Part shown: piece after piece, positions 36,035 through 47,475 of the stretch
Position numbering within the stretch: the first letter of the stretch is position 1
How the letters are laid out: each line of letters starts with the position of its first letter
Assembly (NCBI GenBank): GCA_965153455.1
Contig: OZ234493.1
Location: 34,524,213 to 34,588,212 of the forward strand
Length of the DNA: 64,000 nucleotides
Source: Sphagnum compactum
Lineage: Eukaryota; Bryophyta; Sphagnopsida; Sphagnales
Direction: 5' to 3'
The notes under the pieces: model-generated
The model's input: the letters and a program-made list of their open reading frames with translations, nothing else
Told to the model about the DNA's origin: nothing
The model's database searches: none
Translations under genes and position numbers: made by a program

Positions 36035-37074
36035 CAATGTCCATTTTAAGCATTGAATATTCAAAAATAAAATAATTATTCAATAGTGAATTTTCAATGC
36101 TAAAATTGCCACCAAAGGTGGGCGCGGAGGGGGGGGGTAGGAGAGAGAGAGAGGGGTCACGAGAGCTGCCATTTTTTCTTTTTCTTTTTTCTTTTTTGGT
36201 GGGTTAGGACCAGCAAAGACCCAGTAGTTTTAGGTGCATGTTTGATTTATTTTAAACACACACCTGTGCATTAGGCACGGGGCACATCCGGACGGACAAT
36301 AGCCACAGACAGTACCTAAATATAGCGAGGGCGTGGCTTTCCCATGTCCATCATCCATCCCGTCATCCAATCGGACGGACATTTCCTCCATTCGTCCGAC
36401 CCGTCCATCCATCCGTCCCATCATACAGGGAAGATGGCATCATACAAGGAAGAAAACCCTGGCAGAAATAAATAACCCCCCCCCGCCCCCTCATGCCCGG
36501 CCCCAGGGGGGGCACCCCCAAGATTTACTGTACAAAGGACGGGGTGTTTTTCTTTTCATTTTCTTTTTCGTTCTCTGCTTTCGGTGTTTTTTAAAATAAT
36601 AATAAAAAAAATAGAAAAATGAAAAATAATCTTATATATATATATATAAAGTTTTAATTTTTTTAATTCATCCATCCCATCAGCCGTCTATTTAAGCCGG
36701 ATGGGGTGCGTTAGGACCGGCAAAGACCCAGCAGTTTTAGGTGCATGTTTGATTTATTTTAAACACACACCTGTGCATTAGGCATGGGGCACAAACTTGC
36801 CCGGCCCCAGGGGGGCACCCCTAAGATTTACTGTACAGAGGACGGGGTGTTTTTCTTTTCATTTTCTTTTTCGTTTCGGTGTTTCTTTTTGTTTATAATA
36901 ATAATAATAAAATAGAGAAATGAAAAATGATCTTATATATATATATGTACCATCAAATACACACACCTGTGCATTATGCAGGGGGCTTAGACTAGTCTAT
37001 AGTAAAGGAAGAATGAAGCCTCCCCTGAAGCCGTGCGAATGAAGCTTCCCCTAAATCCGTCCGGCCCTAAATAT

Positions 37075-37875
37075 AGCGAGGGCGTGGCTTTCCCATGTCC
37101 GTCATCCGTCCCGTCATCCAACCGGACGGACGGACATGTAGCCACCGACAGTAGCTAAGTATACCGGGGGCGTGGCTTTCCCATGTCCGTCATCCAACCA
37201 GACGGACGGACATGTAGCCACCGACAGTAGCTAAGTATATCGGGGGCGTGGCTTTCCCATGTCCGTCATCCGTCCCGTCATCCAACCGGACGGACGGACA
37301 TGTAGCCACCGAGAGTAGCTCAGTATACCGGGGGCGTGTAGCCACCGATAGTAGCTCAGTATACCGGGGGCATGGCTTTCCCATGTCCGTCATCCGTCCC
37401 GTCATCCAACCGGACGGACGGACATGTAGCCACCGACAGTAGCTCAGTATACCGGGGGCGTGGCTTTCCCATGTTCGTCATCCGTCCCGTCATCCAACCG
37501 GACGGACGGACATGTAGCCACCGATAATAGCTTAGTATACCGGGGGCGTGGCTTTCCCATGTCCGTCATCCGTCCCGTCATCCAACGGGACGGACGGACA
37601 TGTAGCCACCGACAATAGCTGAGTATATCGCCGGCGTGGCTTTCCCCTGTCCGTCATTCGTCCCGTCATCCAACCAGACGGACGGACATGTAGCCACCGA
37701 CAATAGCTGAGTATACCACGGGCGTGGCTTTCCCATGTCCGTCATCCATCCCGTCATCCAACCGGACGGACATGTAGCCACCGACAATAGCTGAGTATAC
37801 CGGGGGCGTGGCTTTCCCATGTCTGTCATCCGTCCCGTCATCCAACCGGACGGACGGACATGTAGCCACCGACAG
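37075..37875 (+). repeat. Hairpin-forming minisatellite, ~89-bp unit, ~9 copies
   Basis: Each unit reads GGGGGCGTGGCTTTCCCATG, TCCGTCATCCGTCCCGTCAT, CCAACCGGACGGACGGACAT, then GTAGCCACCGACAGTAGCTC and AGTATACC. CATGTCCGTC near the unit's start and GACGGACATG near its middle are inverted repeats, so every unit can fold into a stem. Copies differ in the number of GGAC repeats and in small deletions. The array generates long but meaningless frames on both strands. Confidence 0.92.
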
Positions 37876-37884
37876 TATACCAAG

Positions 37885-38610
37885 TTAGGGATTTCAAAGT
37901 CAGTAACTGTGAAGTGCCTGGCTATGGGTGACTCTCTCTTAATTGATGCTGTCTCTTTTGATGTAGATACCCCTGTTAATTTGGAGCTCAAGTAAGTTTC
38001 TCCAGTCCTTATTTTTTGCAGACGTTTTTGGAAGCAGCAGAGCTATATAGAAACACACCAAAACAGTACTAACTTTTAGCAGAGCACCTTGCATCAAGAA
38101 CATTTGTTTTCAGGCTCAAGAACCTAGCTGATCTTTGGGTCACATTCAAATTTTTTTCCTTGACTTTGTAACTAAGCCCTAGAAGCAGTGATTGTCAGTT
38201 TTGTCCTTTTGATGCCAATAGCTATGTTTTTGTTGGTTGTCATTAAGTATTTCGCTGATAATATTGATGCACTAAGGAGACCATTGCGGACACTGAATTC
38301 TGTTGTTATGGGAGTTGTCACAAGGTATCAGATCTCACTGAACTTAATGTGAATCTGACAAATGGTTGAGTTTTTCAGGCCAAGAGAATTTGCTATTGAT
38401 GGAGGTGCAGCCAACTATGCTGAGCATACACTAATTTGCCAGGCTTGGTCGACCGTGTTCATTATTCCATCCTTTCAAAGCTTGCCCCACCACCTGTGAA
38501 ACCAAGCCCTGGCACAACTTCATCTAGCAGGTTAGTCTCTGGACAATTTTTTCTTTTGTTCCTCTTGACTATGATATATATGTTCAAGTTCCCGATAATG
38601 CTTTCCTCAT
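37885..38610 (+). pseudogene. Captured, unidentified gene fragment (several exons)
   Basis: Coding-like stretches end in good donors or begin after acceptors: MGDSLLIDAVSFDVDTPVNL before LELK|GTAAGT (near 37993); IDALRRPLRTLNSVVMGVVT before AAG|GTATCA (near 38323); then TTTTTCAG followed by PREFAIDGGAANYAEHT, and in a shifted frame LVDRVHYSILSKLAPPPVKP with SSSR|GTTAGT (near 38531). The pieces read like consecutive exons and introns of one plant gene taken into the Helitron. I do not recognise the protein. Confidence 0.5.
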
Positions 38611-38872
38611 GCTTTAACTATGGGTAGAGCACATGAGTTGAGAACATTTGCAAAATGTGAGCCCAAACTTGGCTATTGTGTCGTTCTAGGTCCCTTACTT
38701 TTGGAAATGCCCTTCACCCACTATATAGTCCAACACCTATCCAGTCCCTCTTTATCTCATTTAATCCTTGAGAGCGGCCGTTTTGTTTGGTTATGTGAAA
38801 CTGTGCGGACGTCGTTATTTTGGAACTATAGTTTATAGTTGTAATTTTGTAATATGTACCATCAAATACACA

Positions 38873-40635
38873 CACACCTAAATATAGTGAGGGCGTGGTT
38901 TTCCCATGTCCGTCATCCATCCCGTCATCCAACCGGACGGACATTCCCTCCATCCGTCCGACCCGTCCATCCATCCGTCCCGTCATCCATCCATGGATGG
39001 CATCATACAGGGAAGAAAACCCTGGCAGAAATAAATAACCCCCCCCCCGCCCCCAGCAGTTTTAGGTGCATGTTTGATTTATTTTAAAACACACCTATGC
39101 ATTAGGCACGGGGCACAAACTTGCCCGGCCCTAGGGGGGGCACCCCCAAGATTTATTGTACAGAGGACGTGGTCTTCTTCTTTTCATTTTCTTTTTCGTT
39201 CTCTGTTTTCGGTGTTTTTTTTTTGGTTTATAATAATAATAATAAAATCGAAAAATGAAAAATAATCATATATATATATAAAGTTTTAATTTTTTAATTC
39301 ATCCATCCCATCAGCCGTCTATTTAAGCCGGACGGGGATGGATGTCTATTTAAGCCGGATGGGGTGGGTTAGGACCGGCAAAGACCCACCAATTTTAGGT
39401 GCATGTTTGATTTATTTTAAAACACACCTGTGCATTAGGCACGGGGCACAAACTTGCCTGGCCCCAAGGGGGGCACCCCCAAGATTTATTGTACAGAGGA
39501 CGGGGTGTTTTTCTTTTCATTTTCTTTTTCGTTCTTTGTTTTCAGTGTTTCTTTTTGTTTATAATAATAATAATAAAATAGAAAAATGAAAAATTATCTT
39601 ATATATATATATAAAGTTTTAATTTCTTAATTCATCCATCCTCGTCTGGCTTATTTTTTAATTCATCCATCCCGTCAGCCGTCTATTTAAGCCGGACGGG
39701 GATGGATGTTTATTTAAGCCGGATGGGGTGGGTTAGGACTGGCAAAGACCCACCAATTTTAGGTGCATGTTTGATTTATTTTAAACACACACCTGTGCAT
39801 TAGGCCTTTCTTACTATTCTATTCATAAAGAGAACAGACACACGTACAGGTGCGCACGCAAGAGAGCAGATGATCAAAAAAGACGGCGAGCAAGACAGTA
39901 AGGATGGCAATTCCGGCTATTTAGATTCTCAAAGAAAACAGACATACGTGCATGCACGCACACACACACACACACAAACACAGATTGAAAAGGTCGCGAG
40001 AGGTTGTCGTCTACTGCATCTGTGGCACACGTCTGATAGGGCTAGCAACAGTGTGTACAAGTGTTGGTGGGATGGTGCACTTGATGATGCAACCCTGCAC
40101 TTACACTTTACATTGGCTTTAGCGGCTCTGCTTCAGCGAATATTGGGTGCCTGTTCTGGTGGTCAGGTACTTCACCATAATCTATTCTCTTTGCACGTCA
40201 TTGGCTTCAGCGGCTCTGCTTTAGCGGGTGTTGGGTGCATGGGCAGTTGTGATTCCTCTGTTGACCTTCAGCTGTAACCTTCCACAGTTGGAATCACTGC
40301 CCATCTGGATCCTTACACGTCCAGATGGGCAACGAATTCCTGTCTGCGCCTTTGTAGGCACCTTTAGCAGTTTAGTTAGTTAGTTAGTTGTTCAATCAAT
40401 CGTCTGCCATGCTGCAAAATGGGTCCCCTATAGTACATGGTCAGCTTTAACACATAGTCTGTTGAAGATGTTGTACCTAACTGAAGGATGACTTTTAGTT
40501 TAGCTTTAGATCATTGAGAGCTTTGCGAACTTTCCATTAATCTTAAATCATCTGGATTTGATAGGGATTTACAAATTAATTTCTGTGTAACCTTGACCTT
40601 CCTCGAAGAATGCAGGAGAAACCCCTCGCCCCAAG
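38873..40635. other. Helitron modules and leader upstream of Rep/helicase
   Basis: 38873-39810 contains three copies or part-copies of the Helitron module (GGGCACCCCC..AGATTTA, TAATAATAATAATAAAAT, TA run, AAGTTTTAATT, ATTTAAGCCGGA), each ending in a CCTGTGCATTAGGCACGGGG hairpin-like block. 39810-40635 is leader DNA with a CA run (about 39959-39976), two copies of a GGCTT(T/C)AGCGGCTCTGCTT word (40114 and 40204) and a TTAG run (40374-40390). No gene seen. Confidence 0.6.
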
Positions 40636-43600
40636 ATGCTCGAATTGTTTGGAGATGGAGATGCGTCAGCTCAAGGCACGTCAGAATCTGCACATGAACG
40701 TCGCAATCGCCTACAGAGAGAACGTTGCAATCGCCTACAGAGAGCACGACGTGCTAAACAACGTGAACAACCTTCTTTTCGCAATGACGCATTACAATTG
40801 TTTGGAGACGAAGATGTGTCAGTTCAAGGCACGTCAGAATCTGCACATGAACGTCGCAATCGCCTACAGAGAGAACGGCGTGCTAACCAACGTGAACAAC
40901 ATTCTTTTCGCAATGATGGATTACAATTGTTTGGAGACGGAGATGCGTCAGCTCAAGGCACGTCAGAATCTGCACATGAACGTCGCAATCGCCTACAGAG
41001 AGAACGGCGTGTTAAGTAACGTGAACAACCTTCTCTTCGCAATGACGCATTACAATTGTTTGGAGACGGAGATGCGTCAGCCCCGGGACAATGGGATTGT
41101 GGAGAAATGGACACAATATGTGGATTCTGCTGCGCGAAAATGTGGATCAAAGACCCAAACTCGACGAACAACAACCCACAATTTTCTCTGTGTTGCGAGA
41201 ATGGCAAAGTTCTGTTGCCGAATCTTCCTGCAACACCGCAAGAGTTGGAAGTTCTTTTAACCAGCAAAGAAAGTAGTGCTGTCAAATTTCGAGATCAGAT
41301 TCGCATGTACAATTCGGTGTTGGCATTCACTTCGCTCGGTGCCAAAGTTGATGAGTTGGTAACAGGAGGGCCTGGACCGTACTCCTTTCGCATTCAAGGT
41401 GAACTTTATCACAAAATCGGATCCCTATGTCCTGCCGAAGGACAATGGCCACAGTTTGCACAACTGTACATTCATGATACGAAACACGAACATCAAAACC
41501 GGCATGCTGTTATGCCCTTGCTTGATCCAACGACGTTGGATCGGTTGTTGACCATGATGTACAATATCAATCCCTATGTCAAAGTGTTCAAAATGGCAAG
41601 GGATATGATGGCAACAGAAGGTGTTCCCATGGATTTGAAATTGCGTCTCATTGCCTCTCGAACAAAGGATGCCCGTCGATACAATGTGCCGACGGCCGAT
41701 GAAGTCGCTGCATTGATGGTAGGAGATGGTTCTGAGGCTGTAGACAGACGTGACGTTGTCCTTGCTCAGCAAGTTGGCCCGTTTCAGCGCATTTTTGAAC
41801 TACATGTCGGATACATGGCTCTACATTATCCGTTGCTATTTCCTTACGGTGAGGATAGATGGCATCCGAATATTCTGGTCAATGGTGTTGTTGCTGATGC
41901 AGATTTGGATGAAGACCATGCGAGAGAATCTGAGCTTCAAAGAAAACATTGCAATGTGACAATGGCAGAATTTTATGGTTATCGGCTTCAACATCGAAAC
42001 ACCGATGGCATTGCGTTGCTTCGGGGTGACCGATTGCGGCAACAATACATTGTGGATGCTTATGCGGCTATCGAACAAAATCGCTTGAAGTATCTACGCT
42101 TGAATAAAAAAAAACTTCGCGTGGATCTTTATCAAGGCCTTCAAGACGCCATCGCTGCAGTGACACTAGCGCTGCTGCCATCGGACAGAGGATCATTCTG
42201 CCATCTTCTTTCATAGTAGGTCCACGTCACATGGTTCAGAATTATCAAGATGCCATGGCAATCTGTAGATGGGCCGACTGCCCGGATGCGTTTGTTACAT
42301 TCACTTGCAATCCCCAATGGCTTGAAATCAAGAAAGCGTTGCTACTCGGACAACAACCTCAGGATCGACCCGATTTGGTAACCCGAGTGTTCAAAATCAA
42401 GCTGAAGGAATTGATCAATGACATTCACAAGAACCATGTTCTGGGACGCACGATTGCAGGAATCTATGTCATTGAATTTCAAAAGCGTGGGCTACCGCAT
42501 GCACACATTCTCATCTTCTTTACCAAAGACTGCAAACCACACACGGTCGAGGATGTGGACCGCATGATCAGTGCTGAACTTTCGAATTCAGAAACAAACA
42601 AGTTGGCCCACGAGACGGTTGCCAGATGCATGATGCATGGTCCATGTGGAGCTGCGTTTCTAAATGCCCCGTGCATGGAAGAAGGCAAATGCAAAAAACA
42701 ATATCCACGCAAGTTCCAATCCGAGACGCTGACGGATGTAAACGGATACCCTATTTATCGGCATAGAGATACGGGGCACACAGTTTTTGGTTCATGGCAT
42801 TGAATTGGACAATCGTTGGGTGGTACCGCACAATGTCTATTTATCGACCAAATACGATGCGCACATCAACGTTGAAGTCTGCAACAATATTCGTGCAGTC
42901 AAATATCTATTCAAGTACGTATATAAAGGACATGATCGTGCAACTATTGAGATCTCACGCCAGAGCGATAATGCCACCGAAGGGAATGTGGTCGAAACTG
43001 ATGAAATTAAGAAATATCTCGACTGTCGCTATGTATCTGCATCAGAGGCAGTATGGCGCATCTTCAAGTTTGATATGCATGAGCGGTTTCCTACCGTTGA
43101 GCGTCTGCAATACCATTTGCCCAATCAGCAAATGGTGCTGTTTGACGATGATGATGATGTGCAGGAAGTGGCAACACGATCAGCCATTTCTAGAACGATG
43201 CTCACAGAATGGTTCAAAACAAACCAAGAATCGGAAGTTGCACGAAGCTTTACATTCGATCAATTCCCTCAGCAATGGGTGTGGAATCGGAAGTTGAAGC
43301 GATGGACAATGCGCAAGAGAGGTTTTGCCATTGGTCGCATGTATTATGCACACCCGACATCGAGTGAACGTTATTATTTGCGAATGTTGCTGAACTGTGT
43401 CAAAGGTGCCACATCCTACGAGCATTTGCGGACAATGGATGGCAGAGAGCACGACACATTCAAAGATGCATGCATTGCAATGGGTTTGCTTGCAGACGAT
43501 AATGAATGGCATCAAGCCTTGGAAGAAGCTGGTGTTTGGGCCTCAGGACGACAACTGCGTGACATGTTTACCTCCATGTTGATGTTTTGTGAGGTCACGA

Positions 43601-45348
43601 ATCCGAGACAGCTATGGGATGCACATTGGGAGTCTTTGAGCGATGACATTGAAGCAATGACACGTTGCGAGCGTGCTGATCCAACTGTTACCCTTTCTGA
43701 GGATGCGCTAAAGGATCATGCATTGTATGAGATCGATCAGGTTCTCATGCGCAATGGACACCGCCTGGAAGATTTCGCAACGCTTCCCAAGTCTAATTAC
43801 ATCCCTTCTGTTCATGGAGGAAACCGATTGGTCGAAGAAGAGTTAGCTTATGATCAACATTCATTGACCCTAGATGCAGACAATGCAGAAGATAGGCTCA
43901 ATGGTGATCAGCGCAACGCATACGAAACTATTTTGAATGCCGTGACAAACAAAGAGGGCAAACTATTCTTTGTGTATGGCAGTGGTGGGACCGGCAAAAC
44001 ATTTGTTTGGACAACATTTCTGTCTCGTCTACGAGGGTAAGGCAAAATTGTGCTTGCAGTTGCCTCATTAGGAATTGCATCTTTGTTGCTTTCGGGCGGC
44101 AGAACCGCCCATTCAAGATTCAAGATTCCGATTGATCTCCACGATGAGTCAACTTGCAACATCACACAACAGATGAAAGTGGCCGAGTTGGTGCGTAAAG
44201 CTGATCTGATCATTTGGGATGAGGCACCAATGATGCATCGTCGAGCTTTTGAAGCTGTTGATCGCACCCTACGTGATTTGATGCAATTGGATGACGCACA
44301 GGCAACCGAGAAAATCTTTGGTGGGAAAACCATGGTCCTTGGTGGGGATTTTCGACAGATCTTGCCTGTTGTTCCCAAGGGGGGACGAGAAGACATTGTC
44401 AGTGCTTCGTTGCCTCGATCGCATCTTTGGCAGCATGTTACAATTCTTCGTCTTCATATCAACATGCGAATCATGGCAACCAATTCTGAAGAGCAGCGAG
44501 AGTTTACCAAATGGGTGTTGAATGTTGGGGATGGTAATCTTCCTCCCATTGGAAAAGAAGAAGGTGTCGATCCAGATTGGATCAAGATTCCATCCCATAT
44601 GAAGTTGCCAGCAGAAGATTACAGCTTAAGAGGATTAATCCGAACCATCTATCCGCATCACCAGTGCCACTCTGGAGATGCCATGTATCTTATGCAACGC
44701 AGCATTCTAGCCCCCAAGAATATTGATGTTGATGAAGTCAACAATGCAATTTTAGAATCGCTATCTGAAGAATCGCACACATACCTCAGTGCAAATTCTT
44801 TGACTCCAACAGAAGAAGGTGCAAGTGTTGCTGCAGGAGTTTCAATGGATTCATTATATCCGGTGGAATTTTTAGACACTTTGCAATTTAGCGGTATCGC
44901 AAATCATGAGCTGGAACTCAAAGTGGGTGTGCCAATCCTTTTGTTGCGTAATCTCAATCAATCAATAGGATTGTGCAATGGTACGAGGTTGATTGTCAAA
45001 AGATTGGGTCAGCGTGTCATTGAAGCGGAAATCATCACAGGAAACAATGTCGGCAAACGTGTGTTCATACCTCGCATCATCATGTCCCCCTCTGGGACTG
45101 ATTGGCCATTTGTTTTGCGTCGTCGTCAATTTCCAGTTCAAGTGGCATTTGCGATCACAATCAACAAGAGTCAAGGTCAAACATTCAACAACGTTGGGGT
45201 ATATTTGCCGTCTCCGGTCTATTCCCATGGTCAGCTCTATGTTGCTATTTCACGGGTCACAAGTAGTGCAAACATCAAGATTTTCAACGGCCAGGGTCCC
45301 GATAGATACATGCGGAATGTGGTATATAAAGAGGTTTTGGAAATGTAG
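40636..45348 (+). pseudogene. Helitron Rep (HUH)-PIF1 helicase, broken by 4 lesions
   Basis: The transposition protein, about 1570 codons. Order: basic repeat N-terminus (HERRNRLQRERRA, 40645-41055); Cys-rich CGFCCAKMW..FSLCCENGKV (about 41110-41210); Helitron-like N domain; Rep motif FVTFTCNP (about 42290), HUH motif GLPHAHILIFF (His codons 42498 and 42504) and two-Tyr motif KYLFKYVYKG (Tyr codons 42904 and 42916); then PIF1 helicase with GSGGTGKT (Walker A, about 43980), LIIWDEAP (Walker B, about 44207), [14 protein letters not shown], and C-terminal KSQGQTF and YVAISRV. Rep nicks and joins DNA ends; the helicase unwinds. Lesions: TAA 41017-41019, a frameshift near 42157, a frameshift near 42787, and TAA 44038-44040 just after Walker A. 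All catalytic residues looked for are still present. It ends at TAG 45346-45348. Confidence 0.92.
40645..41055 (+). repeat. Tandem coding repeat, 129-bp unit, at Rep N-terminus
   Basis: Units 40645-40797 (153 bp, with an internal 24-bp duplication), 40798-40926 and 40927-41055 (129 bp each), plus a fourth partial unit from 41056. Each encodes LFGD(G/E)D.S.QGTSESAHE then RRNRLQRER and a basic linker. The third unit carries TAA where its sister has CAA. Because unit lengths are multiples of three, a second frame is also open across the array; I regard that one as spurious. Confidence 0.92.
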
Positions 45349-45498
45349 TTGGTAGGTGTAATTTTGTAATATGTATCGTCAAATGCACAAGCAAAAATGG
45401 ATTCATACTAGATTTTTTATTTAAAATAAACAAAGTAACTACGACACCAATATCATTGAGCATCATTTTGTAATATGTACCGTCAAATACACACACCT

Positions 45499-45538
45499 GT
45501 GCATTATGCACGGGGCTCAAATTAGTCTATAGTAAAGG
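45499..45538 (+). other. Helitron 3'-end / 5'-end junction
   Basis: Hairpin GTGCAT-T-ATGCAC (45499-45511), then GGGGCTCAAATTAG (end at 45525), then TCTATAGTAAAGG (from 45526) with nothing in between. The same arrangement is at 36969-37008. A 3' hairpin 10-14 nt before CTRR is the Helitron termination signal. Confidence 0.88.
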
Positions 45539-45599
45539 AACAATGAAGCCTCCCCTGAAGCCGTGCGAATGAAGCTTCCCCTAAATCTGTCCGGCCTTA

Positions 45600-46050
45600 A
45601 ATATAGCGAGGGCGTGGCTTTCCCATGTCCGTCATCCGTCCCGTCATCCAACCGGACGGACGGTCCGGACGGACATGTAGCAATCGACAGTAGCGAAGTA
45701 TACCGAGGGCGTGGCTTTCCCATGTCCGTCATCCGTCCCGTCATCCAACCGGATGGACATGTAGCCACCGACAGTAGCTAAGTATACCGAGGGCGTGGCT
45801 TTCCCATGTCCGTCATCCGTCCCGTCATCCAACCGGACGGACGGTCCGGACGGACATGTAGCGACCGACAGTAGCGAAGTATACCGAGGGCGTGGCTTTC
45901 CCATGTCCGTCATCCGTCCCGTCATCCAACCGGATGGACATGTAGCCACCGACAGTAGCTAAGTATACCGAGGGCGTGGCTTTCCCATGTCCGTCATCCA
46001 ACCGGACGGACGGACATGTAGCCACCGACAGTAGCTAAGTATACCGAGGG
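45600..46050 (+). repeat. Second hairpin minisatellite array, ~5 units
   Basis: The same unit as at 37075-37875 (GAGGGCGTGGCTTTCCCATG; CATGTAGC.ACCGACAGTAGC), but every other unit carries an extra GGTCCGGACGGAC, which adds a CCGTCCGGACGG palindrome. Unit length therefore alternates, unlike the array in unit B. Confidence 0.88.
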
Positions 46051-47395
46051 CGGTTTAGGGTTACTTGAATGTTAGGTCAGGTTTCTGTAGGACGGCGGTA
46101 AGGTCCCAAAAGGATTGTCGTCTTCCTCAGGATGGTAGTAGCTTCCTTCGGCTGATGGAACCGGGGTGCGATGAGAAGATGAAGGATGTGTGTTATATTG
46201 TGTACATGTGCTGTGTTTGTTACTTTTGCTTTGTAGATGTGTTTGGTGTTTCTTTTGGCAAGTTTTGAGCGCAGCGTTTCGTTGAGGATGCGTGAAGCTT
46301 ATCCCTCTACTGAGTTGCTGATGTGTTGCGGTGAACCGTTGTGCTGCTGAATAAGAAGCCGACTTGGAGGTCTTCAAAGTGACGGCTGATTGAGGGAGAC
46401 AGGTTCTATGTTTCTGTTCAAAACCATTGGTTTTATCGGATGTGTCACAGCTGCGTAGCATGCAGTGTAAGTGAATTGGAACTCTTTTAATTCTGCTACG
46501 CAAGTTCTCTCTTCATCTGCAAAAACAAGTAATAATAAAAAGGAATGAGGCATGGATATGATGAAGAGGTCAGGTTTAAGGCGAGGACGAGAACTGTAAT
46601 CAAGTTCTGGTCATGTGGGAAATGTTCAGTGTTGTCATGTTCTGTTTCTTAAAGTGCTGTTTGCAAGTTTGGTGATGTTAAGAAGAACCAACTTTATGTC
46701 TGTTGTGAAGTATGCTGCAGTACAATTGCCGAGAAACAGGTCTGTGTCATGAACAAACGCTGTTTAGGTCTGAGTCTATGAAAATGGGATGCACAGTATC
46801 AATCCAACCAGAGTGGGAATTATGTGGGTTGTTAAGTGATGTGTAATCTTCAAAGTGTGTAGGCGAGACTGTGCCTGCCAAATGTGAATTGAAGATTAGT
46901 CTCATTTCAAGAGTATTGAGGTTCAATTCGAATGATGTGTTGAATGCCAATGCTATTTATGTTCATGCTGTGAAACAACCCATGTATTGTTGAAAGGTGG
47001 ATAAGAAGTTGAATTAATTCAGTGAGTGTTCAGTCAAGAAAATGGGTGAAGGAACAGTGACAAATAGCTCATTTTGTGCAAGTGTCTGAGGAAAATTGAG
47101 AAATGTGTTGTATCTCTAGAAATTTTAGATCGTCCACTGTAGAGGAGTTCCATTGGCAAGCAGCTATCTGTTCGTGAAGGACTTTATTACGAAGTTGCAA
47201 GTTACTCTCATTGGGTGGTCAGTGAGTTCCAAACCCCACCACCAGAACACTTCCAAACTCTCCAGGGTCCCTCTGACATGTTTCTTCACTTCAGCTGAAG
47301 TGGTTCAGTGAATCCTGTGTTTTGTTTTTGTTTGGCATTAGGCCAAAGGCTTTTCTGGATCACCACTGCAGCATGGTGAGCAAACAGACAAAACA
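46051..47395. other. Unidentified unique DNA inside unit C
   Basis: No recognisable protein. Composition is less AT-rich than the surroundings and Helitron modules are absent, consistent with captured or host DNA. A short frame at 46065-46268 has no known motif. Confidence 0.4.
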
Positions 47396-47399
47396 ATAT

Positions 47400-47475
47400 T
47401 ACATATAGTAAAGGACGTCGGGATGAAAAATGAAGCTTCCCCTGAATCCGTCCCGTCGTCCATCCGTCCCGTTGT
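47400..47475 (+). mobile_element. Decayed Helitron 5' end nested in unit C
   Basis: ACATATAGTAAAGGACGTCG then TGAAGCTTCCCCTGAATCCG and TCCCGTCGTCCATCCGTCCC resembles the family's 5' end and subterminal block, with a changed first few bases. It marks another unit start within what I call unit C. Confidence 0.65.

Larger units (their letters stand above)
33447..36995 (+). mobile_element. Helitron unit A (non-autonomous, composite)
   Basis: It starts TCTATAGTAAAGG and ends hairpin-CTTAGACTAG. Contents in order: duplicated subterminal block, a captured ABCG exon (33664-33786), GC-rich GGACGGACAT modules, a later solo LTR insertion (34303-35247), an inverted fragment of the Helitron 3' end (about 35497-35535), TA runs, and two more copies of the GGCCCCAGGGG module (36503 and 36802). 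No Rep/helicase sequence. Without the solo LTR the unit is about 2.6 kb. A buried 'GCTCAAACTATATAAG' near 35591-35606 suggests it is itself two units joined. Confidence 0.8.
36996..45525 (+). mobile_element. Helitron unit B, encodes Rep/helicase (composite)
   Basis: The 5' end TCTATAGTAAAGG at 36996 follows unit A's CTAG directly. The 3' end has hairpin GTGCAT-T-ATGCAC (45499-45511) and CTCAAATTAG at 45525, where CTAG has become TTAG. Inside are a ~0.8-kb hairpin minisatellite, unidentified captured exons (37.9-38.6 kb), then a truncated 3'-end motif near 38850-38872, more module copies, and the Rep/helicase gene. The buried 3'-end motif suggests a non-autonomous unit of ~1.9 kb fused to a ~6.6-kb autonomous-type unit. 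The 3' UTR motif ATTTTGTAATATGTACC occurs both at 38843 and at 45465, supporting this. Confidence 0.82.

Noticed and set aside
37190-37991. Long minus-strand frames rich in DDGTDDGHGKATP
   Set aside because: They are produced by the ~89-bp minisatellite. The same peptides appear at 45517-46025 for the same reason.
40610-41260. Long second open frame over the Rep N-terminal repeats
   Set aside because: The 129-bp repeat length is a multiple of three, so any frame open in one unit is open in all. The other frame continues into the Rep protein, this one does not.
43908-44396. Minus-strand frame of 162 codons
   Set aside because: Antisense shadow of the strongly conserved PIF1 helicase region.
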